From NCBI RefSeq assembly GCF_041428715.1, contig NZ_CP155572.1: 64,000 nt of DNA; one strand, given 5' to 3'. Position numbers and translations under genes: made by a program. Source of the DNA: Sporomusa malonica (GTDB taxonomy: Bacteria > Bacillota > Negativicutes > Sporomusales > Sporomusaceae). Every line of letters starts with the position of its first letter. Within the stretch, counting starts at the first letter, position 1. Below are positions 8,474-17,122 of this stretch, piece after piece. The notes under the pieces were generated by a model, which saw only the letters and a list, made by a program, of their open reading frames with translations, had not been told where the DNA came from and did no database searches.

Positions 8474-10387
8474 TTAATCTTTGCCTTTTCGCCAAAGGCT
8501 AGTACGCCCAATACCTAGTTTCTTTGCTACGATATCTTGGTTCTGCTCACATCTTGCCATCATTATTCCAATAATCGTTTTCTCTACATGATTAATGGCG
8601 GGTTTTAGGCCTCGCCCCACATCTACCCTGATAGTAATAGTCATGTCGTCTACAGCTGGCGTTAGCATTACCTTATGCAGCATCTCTGCCCAACGAAGCT
8701 CGCCCAAAGGTCGGCTAGCCAATAACGCCAGTCTCTCCATTACATTTTGCAGCTCTCTGATATTGCCTGGCCAATCATAGCTTAGCAGCATATTTTTTAT
8801 TGCTCTATCTGCACCGTCAAGATTTATTCTAGAGTCAGTTTTAGACAAAAACGCCTTGGCAAGCAAAAATATATCTTCTTTTCGCTCTCTAAGCGGCGGT
8901 ATTTTTAGATTAAATACATTCAATCGATAGTATAGATCGTCGCGAAATTCACCTTGTGACACTCTTTTTTCTAAATCCTTATTTGTTGCGCTAATAATAC
9001 GAATATCAACAGGTAGTATTTTGTCACCGCCAACCCGCATTATTTCCTTTTCTTGAAGCACCCTCAACAACCTGGCTTGCAAAGACTGTGGAATCTCGCC
9101 TATTTCATCCAAAAAAATGGTACCTTTATGGGCCAATTCAAATAAACCCTGCTTTCCTTCTTTTCGAGCACCGGTAAAGGCTCCGCCTTCATAGCCGAAT
9201 AACTCGCTTTCTAGAAGATGCTCAGGTATCGCAGCACAATTGACGGCAACAAATGGTCCCGCAGAACGTCTGCTGGCATTGTGGACACTTTGTGCAAACA
9301 GTTCCTTACCTGTGCCTGATTCACCTTCAATAAGTACACTAGAATCCGTAGTTGAGTATAAAGCAGCTAATTCCTTTACTTCCTGCATAGCAGAATTAAC
9401 AGTCAATATATCTTCGAAACTATTCTTGGCTACAAACCCCTTCACATGCATCTGCTTACGGATTTGTTGCTCCAATCGTTGAATTGCAGTGACGTCTTCG
9501 AAAGTGCTTACCACTCCGATAATTTTTTCATCAAAAACTAGTGGTATCCGGTTTGTAGCGATATTGCCCCCATGAATTTTTTGCAGAACAGCCATTTCAG
9601 GCTCACCAGTTTCAAACACGTTATGCATCCTGGTATTAGGAATAACCGTTTGAACTGCCTGCCCAATAACTTGCTCACAAGGAATCTTAAATATCTTTTC
9701 AGCTGCCGGATTATACATAACGACTTGATTTTGTTCATCAGTAACAATAATACCTTCAGCAATTGAATCGAGTACCCCTTTGATCCTAGCTGCCCGGCTT
9801 TGCTCTATGAGTCGAACTTGAGCCAAATGGACTGCTTCGCGCACCGAAAGATAAACTGCCTCTTCACCGCTTTTTATCAGTTTACCTTCTAGGCCGTAGG
9901 CAGCAGCTAAGTTCTTTATAATTATACCGCCTATTGCTATCTTCAAACCCTTGCTCTTTGCATCCCTAAGCCCATCTTCAATATCCTGTTCGGAGACGAA
10001 AATATATTCATGAATCTTAATACTAAACATTTTTTCAATATCCCTGATTCCATACATCTTATCCCGATAATTAAAAAAGGCAAGTTCATCAAAACGATCT
10101 TTTACTTCATAGATCGAGCGGATAGCATCAAATGAAGTGATAGGAACAGAGACTACAGGAATATCCACCACTTTTTTTATATATTCGGCAGTCCCACCAC
10201 GACTTATAATGACATCAGTGGTAGGAGATATTTCCTTGGCAATTGCCGCAGCTTTTTCTAGCGTTGCCGAAGCAATATAAGGGTTCAATCCTTCTTGTTC
10301 GGCTAACATGACAAAAGTCTTTGTCATGTCATCATATGTTGAAATCAGAGCTACACTAATTTTACGATGGTCGCGTAGATTTCCCAT
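8474..10387 (-). CDS. Sigma-54-dependent activator with PrpR_N sensor and PAS domain
   Basis: A 637-residue enhancer-binding protein. Residues about 10-190 form a PrpR_N-type sensor domain (related to that of the propionate regulator), about 200-310 a PAS domain, and about 325-560 the AAA+ core with Walker A G-E-S-G-T-G-K (355-361), the sigma-54 contact loop G-A-F-T-G-A (402-407) and Walker B F-L-D-E-I-G-E. A Fis-type HTH ends at the C-terminus (KKLGIGRTSLWRK). PrpR_N domains sense small organic acids or acyl intermediates, so the ligand is probably the acid handled by the adjacent operon. RBS is a GGGGGG run before the ATG. Confidence 0.93.
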   Translation of the reverse strand: MGNLRDHRKISVALISTYDDMTKTFVMLAEQEGLNPYIASATLEKAAAIAKEISPTTDVIISRGGTAEYIKKVVDIPVVSVPITSFDAIRSIYEVKDRFDELAFFNYRDKMYGIRDIEKMFSIKIHEYIFVSEQDIEDGLRDAKSKGLKIAIGGIIIKNLAAAYGLEGKLIKSGEEAVYLSVREAVHLAQVRLIEQSRAARIKGVLDSIAEGIIVTDEQNQVVMYNPAAEKIFKIPCEQVIGQAVQTVIPNTRMHNVFETGEPEMAVLQKIHGGNIATNRIPLVFDEKIIGVVSTFEDVTAIQRLEQQIRKQMHVKGFVAKNSFEDILTVNSAMQEVKELAALYSTTDSSVLIEGESGTGKELFAQSVHNASRRSAGPFVAVNCAAIPEHLLESELFGYEGGAFTGARKEGKQGLFELAHKGTIFLDEIGEIPQSLQARLLRVLQEKEIMRVGGDKILPVDIRIISATNKDLEKRVSQGEFRDDLYYRLNVFNLKIPPLRERKEDIFLLAKAFLSKTDSRINLDGADRAIKNMLLSYDWPGNIRELQNVMERLALLASRPLGELRWAEMLHKVMLTPAVDDMTITIRVDVGRGLKPAINHVEKTIIGIMMARCEQNQDIVAKKLGIGRTSLWRKGKD

Positions 10388-10630
10388 AACTCCCCCCTAG
10401 GCCTTAAATATTTCAAAGCTAATCATGACTTATGTATACTCACTATATCTAATATATATTGTTTTATCAATAAAAAAATCGATTATGATTATTGCGTCCT
10501 ACCTTCCAACCATAATCGCCTACTTTATTCTTAGCTCTGTTCGCATTTTGTCTGCCAGTAATCTAAAATATTGAAACCTCCCGCATCGTATGTAACAATT
10601 ACAGTAAAAGATGTACGGAGGTCTCGATAG

Positions 10631-11032
10631 ATGGAAGAAGAAAAGTCCAGAGAGCAGGTGCTAAACCAACGGCTCAAACAATGGGCGCGAAAGCTTAAGA
10701 GCGATGTAATTGCTATGTACTTTGCACTGAAGCATCCACAGACACCGCTCTATGCTAAGATTTTTGCCGCCATTATTGTCGGTTACGCATTAAGCCCAAT
10801 AGATTTAATTCCTGACTTCATTCCAGTTCTAGGCTATTTGGATGAAGTAATCCTTCTGCCACTTGGTATAGCCCTCGCAATAAGGCTGATGCCGACTAGC
10901 GTGTTAGACGCTTGCCGCGAAGAAGCAAAGAAGAATCCACCCACTATAAAGCCCAAGATGTGGCTTGCGACATATATCATTGTTATGCTATGGCTTCTAG
11001 TCCTTTATGCCCTGTACGATTGGATTAAATAA
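10631..11032 (+). CDS. YkvA-like DUF1232 membrane protein
   Basis: A 133-residue protein whose core A-L-S-P-I-D-L-I-P-D-F-I-P-V-L-G is the DUF1232 (YkvA) signature, followed by a second hydrophobic segment and a C-terminal membrane helix (about 112-130). The molecular function is unknown. GGAGG lies about 9 nt before the ATG. It is monocistronic and diverges from the sigma-54 activator. Confidence 0.8.
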   Translation: MEEEKSREQVLNQRLKQWARKLKSDVIAMYFALKHPQTPLYAKIFAAIIVGYALSPIDLIPDFIPVLGYLDEVILLPLGIALAIRLMPTSVLDACREEAKKNPPTIKPKMWLATYIIVMLWLLVLYALYDWIK

Positions 11033-11166
11033 GCCTCAAATATTTGCGAAGCCTTGAGTGGTAAGAGATAACGTGCTGATATGATAGATTTATCCACAGT
11101 AGTAACCATTAAGCCGTAATTTACATATTATGTAGCAAATACAGATTTTAGTGGGAGGGACTACTG

Positions 11167-12000
11167 TTGGACATTTTTTGTAAGGAAGTACAACCTTTTG
11201 TTCCCCTAACTGTGCACGAAGTTAGATTCTGGCTTCGCATAATGAAGGAACATGCTTTGTTTATTAAACTCGGGCTACCTTGCGACCAGACTCAATTAAT
11301 CAGTGAAGCACAGGGATTCTATAATGTCTTCGAAGACCTCGAAAATACAGCAGCTCGTATTAATTGTGACAGCAATTTTGAACGTTTTATTGAACGAGTT
11401 ATTATAGCCGTTAAAAATATTTTTTGCTTTAAAAGACATCTCCTTCATCTTTTGATTGAATGCAAAATTCGCGGTGGTGCTAACTATCCTTTACTCATTG
11501 ACCATGTGTCTCGCGAAGCTATGTATTTTCTTAAGGTGCTGGGAAAAATTCAATCCGGTGAAATGAAATATCCTGTTGATGCTATTGTGAGTGAAAACGT
11601 GTTCTGGCTAAGGATTATGGCCGACCATCTGAAGTTCATCCGTGGGTTACTTGATCCATCTGAACGGGAGGTTCTGAACACGTCAAATACCCTTAGTGAC
11701 AAATTTGATCAGCTCCAACTGCATGCCCGAGATTTTGATAGTATGCTTTGGCACTTCCGTCCCAACAACGATTTTGCACGATTTGAGAAAGAAGTAACTA
11801 ATTCAACCATAGAATTGAGGAACTTTAAAGCAACGGCCGAAGAGTTAATTCAGCAATGTGCGGTGCTATCTCTAATCCCGCCATTACTTGCTGATCATGT
11901 CCGTCGTGAAGCCGAGCACTTTCTTGAAATCCTCGAAATGATTCAAAGCGAAACGGCTGATTGTCAGCATCCTCACATAATTCATTGTGATTGCGACTAA
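11167..12000 (+). CDS. DUF2935 protein, two-repeat helical
   Basis: A 277-residue all-helical protein with an internal duplication: EVRFWLRIMKEHALFIK (about 18-34) recurs as ENVFWLRIMADHLKFIR (about 143-159), and DHVSREAMYFL recurs as DHVRREAEHFL. Repeated E/H pairs resemble ferritin-like or hemerythrin-like metal-binding bundles, which is how DUF2935 is usually viewed; the function is unknown. The start is TTG at 11167, preceded by GGGAGGG. The C-terminus is His/Cys-rich (CQHPHIIHCDCD). Confidence 0.8.
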   Translation: MDIFCKEVQPFVPLTVHEVRFWLRIMKEHALFIKLGLPCDQTQLISEAQGFYNVFEDLENTAARINCDSNFERFIERVIIAVKNIFCFKRHLLHLLIECKIRGGANYPLLIDHVSREAMYFLKVLGKIQSGEMKYPVDAIVSENVFWLRIMADHLKFIRGLLDPSEREVLNTSNTLSDKFDQLQLHARDFDSMLWHFRPNNDFARFEKEVTNSTIELRNFKATAEELIQQCAVLSLIPPLLADHVRREAEHFLEILEMIQSETADCQHPHIIHCDCD

Positions 12001-12053
12001 CGCTAAAAGTGATAATTTGCAGCCATCCCACCACAATCAGGGCTATTTTAGCA

Positions 12054-12082
12054 TTGACATTTCTGCTTGTCTATTATAGAAT
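12054..12082 (+). promoter_or_regulatory. Promoter of the Mn riboswitch/exporter transcript
   Basis: Perfect -35 TTGACA (12054-12059), a 17-bp spacer and -10 TAGAAT (12077-12082). The start is predicted near 12089, just before the riboswitch aptamer. Confidence 0.75.
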
Positions 12083-12100
12083 AAAAAAATAATATAACAC

Positions 12101-12233
12101 TCCTAAAGGGGAGTAGCTCATAGAACAGAGTCAACATACTGATGAGCAATCATCTGGCTCTGTTGTTGACAGTTGTCAATTAGCGAGACCTTTAGTATGG
12201 CCTAATACGGTCATACTAAAGGTCTCGTTTTTT
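12101..12233 (+). ncRNA. yybP-ykoY manganese riboswitch with intrinsic terminator
   Basis: The aptamer carries the diagnostic conserved blocks AAAGGGGAGTAGC (about 12105-12117), CAACATACTGA (about 12132-12142) and GCGAGACCTTT (12183-12193). The expression platform is a perfect 16-bp hairpin CGAGACCTTTAGTATG/CATACTAAAGGTCTCG (12184-12199, 12212-12227) followed by TTTTTT. Its 5' arm is also the 3' strand of the aptamer P1 helix, so Mn binding should prevent termination and turn on the downstream exporter, as known for this class. Confidence 0.93.
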
Positions 12234-12264
12234 ATATATAACAACACATTAAGGAGGCTTCATT

Positions 12265-12936
12265 ATGACAGTATTTTTGACTTCGCTTGTCTTTGTAGTT
12301 CTTGCAGAGATGGGCGACAAGACTCAACTTCTAGCCATGGCTTTTGCTACTCGCTACAAATGGCAAACGGTAATGTGGGGCGTATTTGTTGCCACAATTC
12401 TTAACCATCTGTTCGCCGTAGTTGTCGGCAGTTATTTGACTCATTTCATTCCCATGAATTACATCCAGATTGCGGCTGCCATATCCTTTATCATCTTCGG
12501 CCTTTGGACAATCCGGGGTGATGAGCTTAACGGAGAAGACAAAGCTTCTAAACGCAGTCCCTTTTGGACAGTAGCCATTGCCTTTTTCATTGCCGAGATG
12601 GGAGATAAAACACAGCTGGCCACTGTTGCATTAGCTGCTCAATTCAATGCCATTGTCCCTGTATGGCTAGGAACGACTACCGGTATGATGGTAGCAGACG
12701 GCATAGGCATTATCATCGGCATTGTGCTAGGAAAAAGAATCCCCGAGCGTGCAGTAAAATGGTTTGCCGCAATTATCTTTATACTGTTTGGCCTCTTTGG
12801 TCTTTACGAGTATTTACCTGGCCAATATTTGACGCCTGCAACAATTACCGGCAGCTTAGTCACGCTTTTACTTCTGATGTACCTGGTATCGCGTATGGGT
12901 GGAAACGACGATAAACTCCCACAAAAATCAACATAG
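12265..12936 (+). CDS. mneA: UPF0016/GDT1-family Mn2+ exporter (MneA-type)
   Basis: A 223-residue six-helix protein with two homologous halves, each with the family motif E-M-G-D-K-T-Q (about residues 16-22 and 113-119). UPF0016/GDT1 proteins export Mn2+ or exchange cations at the membrane. It follows the yybP-ykoY riboswitch directly, which independently supports a Mn role. AGGAGG lies before the ATG. It is convergent with the ferric ABC importer. Confidence 0.9.
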   Translation: MTVFLTSLVFVVLAEMGDKTQLLAMAFATRYKWQTVMWGVFVATILNHLFAVVVGSYLTHFIPMNYIQIAAAISFIIFGLWTIRGDELNGEDKASKRSPFWTVAIAFFIAEMGDKTQLATVALAAQFNAIVPVWLGTTTGMMVADGIGIIIGIVLGKRIPERAVKWFAAIIFILFGLFGLYEYLPGQYLTPATITGSLVTLLLLMYLVSRMGGNDDKLPQKST

Positions 12937-12944
12937 GAAAAGGT

Positions 12945-13595
12945 CTATTCCGCTGTAATGGTAATCGAACGATCTGACATGTCTTCAATATCGGATTTAT
13001 CGTGCGTAACAAAGATACAGGTTACAGCCTCAGCATTCAAAATACACCGAATTTCCATACGCATTTTCTGTTTGAGTTCAAAATCAATATTGCTAAAAGG
13101 CTCGTCCATCAGTAATAGATATGGATTAGGAGCTAGCGCCCTTGCAACTGCTACTCTCTGCTGCTGACCGCCGCTAAGCTGGTAGGGATATCTATCTTTA
13201 TACTCGTTCATATTAATTAGACTTAATAGTCGATTAACCCGCTCATCGCGATCTTTTTTAGGGATATTTGATATGCCAAAAGCAATATTGCTATGAACGG
13301 TAAAATGAGGAAACAGCGCATAGTCTTGAAAAACCATACCGATTTTTCTTTTTTCTGGCGGAACAAAACTATTCTTATCAGCCACTACCCTATTATTTAT
13401 TGTTATACTCCCGGATGCCGGTACTTCCAAGCCTGCTATAAGTCGTAGCACAGTGCTTTTTCCGCTGCCGCTTAACCCGACAATAGAAACTATCTCTCCC
13501 TTTTCCACACTAATGTTTAAGTCCTTAAGAACATACTTATCTGTACCTTTATATTTAAATGATACATTTTTCAAGTCTAGAAACAATTGACTCAC
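12945..13595 (-). CDS. fbpC: Ferric iron ABC transporter ATPase (FbpC-type, short)
   Basis: A 216-residue ABC ATPase with Walker A G-L-S-G-S-G-K-S-T, signature L-S-G-G-Q-Q-Q-R and Walker B L-L-L-M-D-E-P. It overlaps the two-domain permease by 4 bp. Classical FbpC proteins are about 350 residues with a C-terminal regulatory (TOBE-like) domain; that domain is absent here, so ATPase feedback control is probably lacking. It powers import of Fe3+ delivered by the lipoprotein encoded upstream. Confidence 0.87.
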   Translation of the reverse strand: MSQLFLDLKNVSFKYKGTDKYVLKDLNISVEKGEIVSIVGLSGSGKSTVLRLIAGLEVPASGSITINNRVVADKNSFVPPEKRKIGMVFQDYALFPHFTVHSNIAFGISNIPKKDRDERVNRLLSLINMNEYKDRYPYQLSGGQQQRVAVARALAPNPYLLLMDEPFSNIDFELKQKMRMEIRCILNAEAVTCIFVTHDKSDIEDMSDRSITITAE

Positions 13596-15193
13596 TCCTT
13601 CTCTGCTTTGGACAGATAGTAAACCGATATAGAACAGATGGCTATGATGATTAGCGCGGCCGGAGCACTATGCTGAATTCGTTCATCATGAGCATATTCG
13701 TACACCTTGGTGGCAAGTGTATTATAATTGAATGGACGTAATATAAGCGTTAGCGGCAGCTCTTTGGCCATATCCACAAATACCAAAGAAAAAGCACCTA
13801 CTAAAGAAGGGATAATCATTTTAAAATCAACTTTGAAGAATGTTTCTGTGACACCACATCCTAAGGTTCTGGATGCCTCAAAAAACGTCTTCCCTATTTT
13901 CTCAAAACCACTTTCAAGTGTATTGCAGCCCACCGCTAAGAATCTGACTATATATGCGAAAAACAACATGTATAGACTGGTAATGACAGAGTATTCCCAC
14001 GCGCTCTCTGTAAATTTATTTAACCACATAAACAATATCAGAACACCGATAGAAATAACAGCCCCTGGCACCGAATAGCCTACTACGGTAAGTTTAGCCG
14101 CAGTCCTGGCGAACATGTTCTGGCTGATTCGGGCGCTGTTCGTTATCACTATAGAACAGCAAACAATTATAGCAGCACAAATAACTGCTGCAACAACAGT
14201 ATTGACTGCAGCATCAAAAAAGCTGGGTTCTAATACTTCATCATAGGTCATAGATGCCCATGCTAATAATTGAAAAAAAGGAAGTAAAAATCCCAGACTA
14301 AATATTATAAAACAATAGAAGCTGACTGCCAGTGCTTTTGTTTTGGGAAGTCTATGTAGTGCCAACACTCTAACCTTAGAAGTAGCGATAGCAAACTTCT
14401 TTTGACCCCTTACTATCTTTTCTAATAAGATAATTGAAACAATAAACCCCATCAAATACATACATAACCGAACAGCCGAGCTAATGTCCCCCATCCCGAA
14501 CCATACCTTGAAAATTGCAATACTGAAAGTGTTAATCCCGAAATAACTGACAACTCCGTAATCGTTGGCAACTTCCATTAAAACTAAAGCACAGCCTGAG
14601 GCAATTACACCGCGCGAGACTGGAAGTATCACTTTGAAAAATATTTGCATATAATTCTTGCCAAGCATTCTGGCGCTTTCAATAAGTGATGCTGTGTACT
14701 TTGCCAAAAATGCCCTGCTTATAATGTACACATAGGGGAATAGGAAAAAGGTAAAAATGAATATTGTTCCTGGTACCGACATAATGTCAATCAAAATCAT
14801 TTTGCCGAAAAGCAAGGTCAGTATTTTGGTGATAACGCCAGTATAACTGACCATACCGCTGTACGTATAAGCTCCAATATAGGCTGGTATTGACAACGGT
14901 AAAATGAGCGCCCACTTAAAAAACTTTCGTAACGGAAAATCAAAAACTGTAATTATGTAAGCAAGACTGACGCCAAGTAAGGCAGCAAAAAATCCGGAGA
15001 ATACAAAAAGAATAGCGGTATTTATTATATATTCCTGAAGCAAGTACTGTTTGATATGTGGCCAATTTTCTGTCTCAGTTGATACAACACCAAATATAAT
15101 ATTCAGTGCCGGAATTATGGTAACAGCTATTACGGCAAACGCCAAAAGACTCCATGCATTCGATTCGTTTATCAATTTACTCGGTCTTATCAA
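13592..15193 (-). CDS. fbpB: Ferric iron ABC transporter permease, fused two-domain (FbpB-type)
   Basis: A 533-residue membrane protein with about twelve hydrophobic segments in two homologous permease halves, the FbpB/SfuB arrangement. Each half carries an EAA-like loop (SARMLGKNYMQIFFKVILP and SRTLGCGVTETFFKVDFKM). It follows the binding-protein gene after a hairpin and overlaps fbpC. Confidence 0.9.
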   Translation of the reverse strand: MIRPSKLINESNAWSLLAFAVIAVTIIPALNIIFGVVSTETENWPHIKQYLLQEYIINTAILFVFSGFFAALLGVSLAYIITVFDFPLRKFFKWALILPLSIPAYIGAYTYSGMVSYTGVITKILTLLFGKMILIDIMSVPGTIFIFTFFLFPYVYIISRAFLAKYTASLIESARMLGKNYMQIFFKVILPVSRGVIASGCALVLMEVANDYGVVSYFGINTFSIAIFKVWFGMGDISSAVRLCMYLMGFIVSIILLEKIVRGQKKFAIATSKVRVLALHRLPKTKALAVSFYCFIIFSLGFLLPFFQLLAWASMTYDEVLEPSFFDAAVNTVVAAVICAAIIVCCSIVITNSARISQNMFARTAAKLTVVGYSVPGAVISIGVLILFMWLNKFTESAWEYSVITSLYMLFFAYIVRFLAVGCNTLESGFEKIGKTFFEASRTLGCGVTETFFKVDFKMIIPSLVGAFSLVFVDMAKELPLTLILRPFNYNTLATKVYEYAHDERIQHSAPAALIIIAICSISVYYLSKAEKE

Positions 15194-15238
15194 TGTTAAT
15201 AATTCCTTTCACAGTATCTGCAATTAATATTGAAAAGC

Positions 15239-15270
15239 GAACAAGCATGAGGAGAATCTCATGCTTGTTC
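15239..15270 (-). terminator. Hairpin between binding protein and permease genes
   Basis: Perfect 13-bp stem GAACAAGCATGAG/CTCATGCTTGTTC with a 6-nt loop. On the minus strand it is followed by GCTTTTC. It probably attenuates read-through so that the binding protein is made in excess over the permease. Confidence 0.6.
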
Positions 15271-15289
15271 ATTTTCGTGAATTCTATTC

Positions 15290-16357
15290 TTACTTCCAAC
15301 CAATCTCGTTAAATATTTGAACAGCTTTCTTGTTGTTTTCGCCTAATTTTGAAAGATTAATGTCCTGCTTCTTGAAGGTACCCCACGACTTAAGAAGCGC
15401 TGAAGGCTCTACGTTAGGATTTACCGGATATTCAGTACTTGCTTCGGCAAATGTCTTTTGGGCATCGGCCTCTGATAAGAATTCAAGTAACTTCACAGCG
15501 TTGGTAACATTTTGGGAAGTCTTGACGATTCCGGCACCGCTTACGTTAACATGTGTACCTGTTGTATTTTGATTGGGGAAGAATACGCCAAGTTTCTCAG
15601 CAGCTTTGACTTCTTCCGCATCCTTTGAATTTAGCATTTGGCCAAGATAATACGAGTTCATAATCGCCACATCGCCCTTACCTGCGGCTATGGCCTTAGC
15701 TTGGTCTCTGTCGCCACCTTCAGGCTGTTTGGCAAAATTGCTCACAAGACCCTTAGCCCACTCTTTGGCTTTGTCTTCACCATTCAGCTCTATGAACGAA
15801 GCCAGCATTGATTGATTGTAAATATTGTTAGACGACCTTGTTACAATTTTGCCTTTCCATTTAGTAGCAGTTAGATCTTCATATGTAGACAGTTCCTCTT
15901 TATTGACCCTATCTTTAGCGTATACCAACACCCTGGCTCTCATCGTCAAGCCTGTCCACATTTTATCTTTATCGATAAAGTTTGCAGGAATATTCTTTTC
16001 TATCACAGGGCTTTTGATAGGCTGTAACAGGCCAGCTTCTTTTGCTAGGTGAAGATTGCCGGCATCAGAAGTAATATAAATATCGGCTTTACTACTAGCG
16101 CCTTCAGTTTTTATTCGTTGGATAAGTTCTTCACCACTGGCTTTAATAAGATTTACCTTAATGCCAGTTTTATCTGTGAAAGCTTTGTAAATTGCATCAT
16201 CCACACCAGGATAATGCCTAGCTGTGTAAACATTGACTTCTTTGGATTCAGGCTGACTGGTTTGGGGCACAGCTGACTGCTTTGTGGAGGCGCAACCGGC
16301 AAACACAAGAGATGCTGACATTAGTAGTGATAACATTAGAGTAATAGGCTTCTTCAC
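15290..16357 (-). CDS. fbpA: Ferric iron ABC transporter substrate-binding lipoprotein
   Basis: A 355-residue binding protein with a lipoprotein signal (LVFAGC, Cys about 22) and the FbpA/FutA fold. N-YTARHY near the start of the mature protein and N-S-Y-Y-L-G-Q-M about residue 235 include the tyrosines that typically coordinate Fe3+. The start is GTG at 16357 with CGGAGG upstream. A near-perfect Fur box overlaps its promoter, strong evidence for iron transport rather than another anion. Confidence 0.88.
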   Translation of the reverse strand: MKKPITLMLSLLMSASLVFAGCASTKQSAVPQTSQPESKEVNVYTARHYPGVDDAIYKAFTDKTGIKVNLIKASGEELIQRIKTEGASSKADIYITSDAGNLHLAKEAGLLQPIKSPVIEKNIPANFIDKDKMWTGLTMRARVLVYAKDRVNKEELSTYEDLTATKWKGKIVTRSSNNIYNQSMLASFIELNGEDKAKEWAKGLVSNFAKQPEGGDRDQAKAIAAGKGDVAIMNSYYLGQMLNSKDAEEVKAAEKLGVFFPNQNTTGTHVNVSGAGIVKTSQNVTNAVKLLEFLSEADAQKTFAEASTEYPVNPNVEPSALLKSWGTFKKQDINLSKLGENNKKAVQIFNEIGWK

Positions 16358-16386
16358 TTTCTACAATACCTCCGACACAATTAACT

Positions 16387-16443
16387 GATAATGAATTTCA
16401 TTATCGTGACTAAATGATAACATAAAATGTCATTATTGGTCAA
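16387..16443 (-). promoter_or_regulatory. Fur-controlled promoter of the ferric ABC operon
   Basis: A 19-bp Fur box GATAATGAATTTCATTATC (16387-16405) is palindromic except at the central base. It lies just downstream of -10 TATCAT (revcomp of 16414-16419) and -35 TTGACC (revcomp of 16438-16443), 18-bp spacer. Fur bound here would block the start region. A weaker second TGATAA...TGTCATTA half-site pair overlaps the -10/-35 spacer. Confidence 0.88.
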
Positions 16444-16540
16444 CTAGGTATCCTTTTTAAAATGTCATTATTTTAAAGTTTGAATTAGCATTGTTCAATA
16501 TGGGAATTCAACAAAAAAAATTTACGCTAGTTATGAAAAT

Positions 16541-16573
16541 GTAGACCTTGGAACTACGAATTCCAAGGTCTAC
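16541..16573 (-). terminator. Terminator after the DoxX gene
   Basis: Perfect 13-bp stem GTAGACCTTGGAA/TTCCAAGGTCTAC with a 7-nt loop, 6 bp beyond the doxX stop. On the minus strand it is followed by ATTTTC. Confidence 0.65.
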
Positions 16574-16578
16574 AGAGC

Positions 16579-16995
16579 TTACTGCTTTTGACAACGCCCA
16601 TCGATACTGTACCGGCCAGGTCCAATCAATATCAAACTAAGAAATACAATGCCGACCTCGATAGCTTGCGAAGCGCCACCCAACCCAGCTCCAGTACTAA
16701 ACTTTAATACAACAGCAACAACCATGTTAAAAGCTAGCATCATAGCAACTGGACGGGTTAAGAAGCCGACAGCAATTAGAATTCCTCCAAAAAATTCAGT
16801 AGCGGCAGACATAAATCCCCAAAATGCCGGTGCAAAGCCAACACCCAAAAACTTCATAGCCATCCCGAGTTTTACCCAAGTCTCAGTTCCACCAAAAATT
16901 TTTGGCCAGCCATGAAAAACAAACATTAATCCAATTCCCACACGCAATAGTAATATCCCTAACTCTCTATGCTTGTCCCAGTTTCCTAATATCAT
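16579..16995 (-). CDS. DoxX-family membrane protein
   Basis: A 138-residue four-helix protein with the DoxX motifs L-L-L-R-V-G-I-G-L-M-F-V-F-H-G-W-P-K and a central A-T-E-F-F-G-G segment. The family includes the Bacillus MhqP-type proteins induced by quinones and catechols. The MarR-type regulator just upstream and matching palindromes in front of both genes suggest a similar quinone- or thiol-stress regulon. The enzymatic role is unknown. AGGAGG lies upstream of the ATG. Confidence 0.85.
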   Translation of the reverse strand: MILGNWDKHRELGILLLRVGIGLMFVFHGWPKIFGGTETWVKLGMAMKFLGVGFAPAFWGFMSAATEFFGGILIAVGFLTRPVAMMLAFNMVVAVVLKFSTGAGLGGASQAIEVGIVFLSLILIGPGRYSIDGRCQKQ

Positions 16996-17091
16996 TTTTT
17001 TCTACCTCCTGATGTTATTCCAAAGTGTAATTTATAAAAACCATAGATACACCACTTATTCGCTCCGCTAATCCTCCTCAAACCTTGAATT

Positions 17092-17109
17092 TATCTTAAA
17101 TTAAAGATA
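17092..17109. promoter_or_regulatory. MarR operator upstream of doxX
   Basis: TATCTT-N6-AAGATA, an 18-bp inverted repeat with perfect 6-bp arms, 97 bp before the doxX start. It matches the element at 17599-17616 in front of the regulator gene at 14 of 18 positions. Confidence 0.6.
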
Positions 17110-17122
17110 TTTGGTTAAATTT

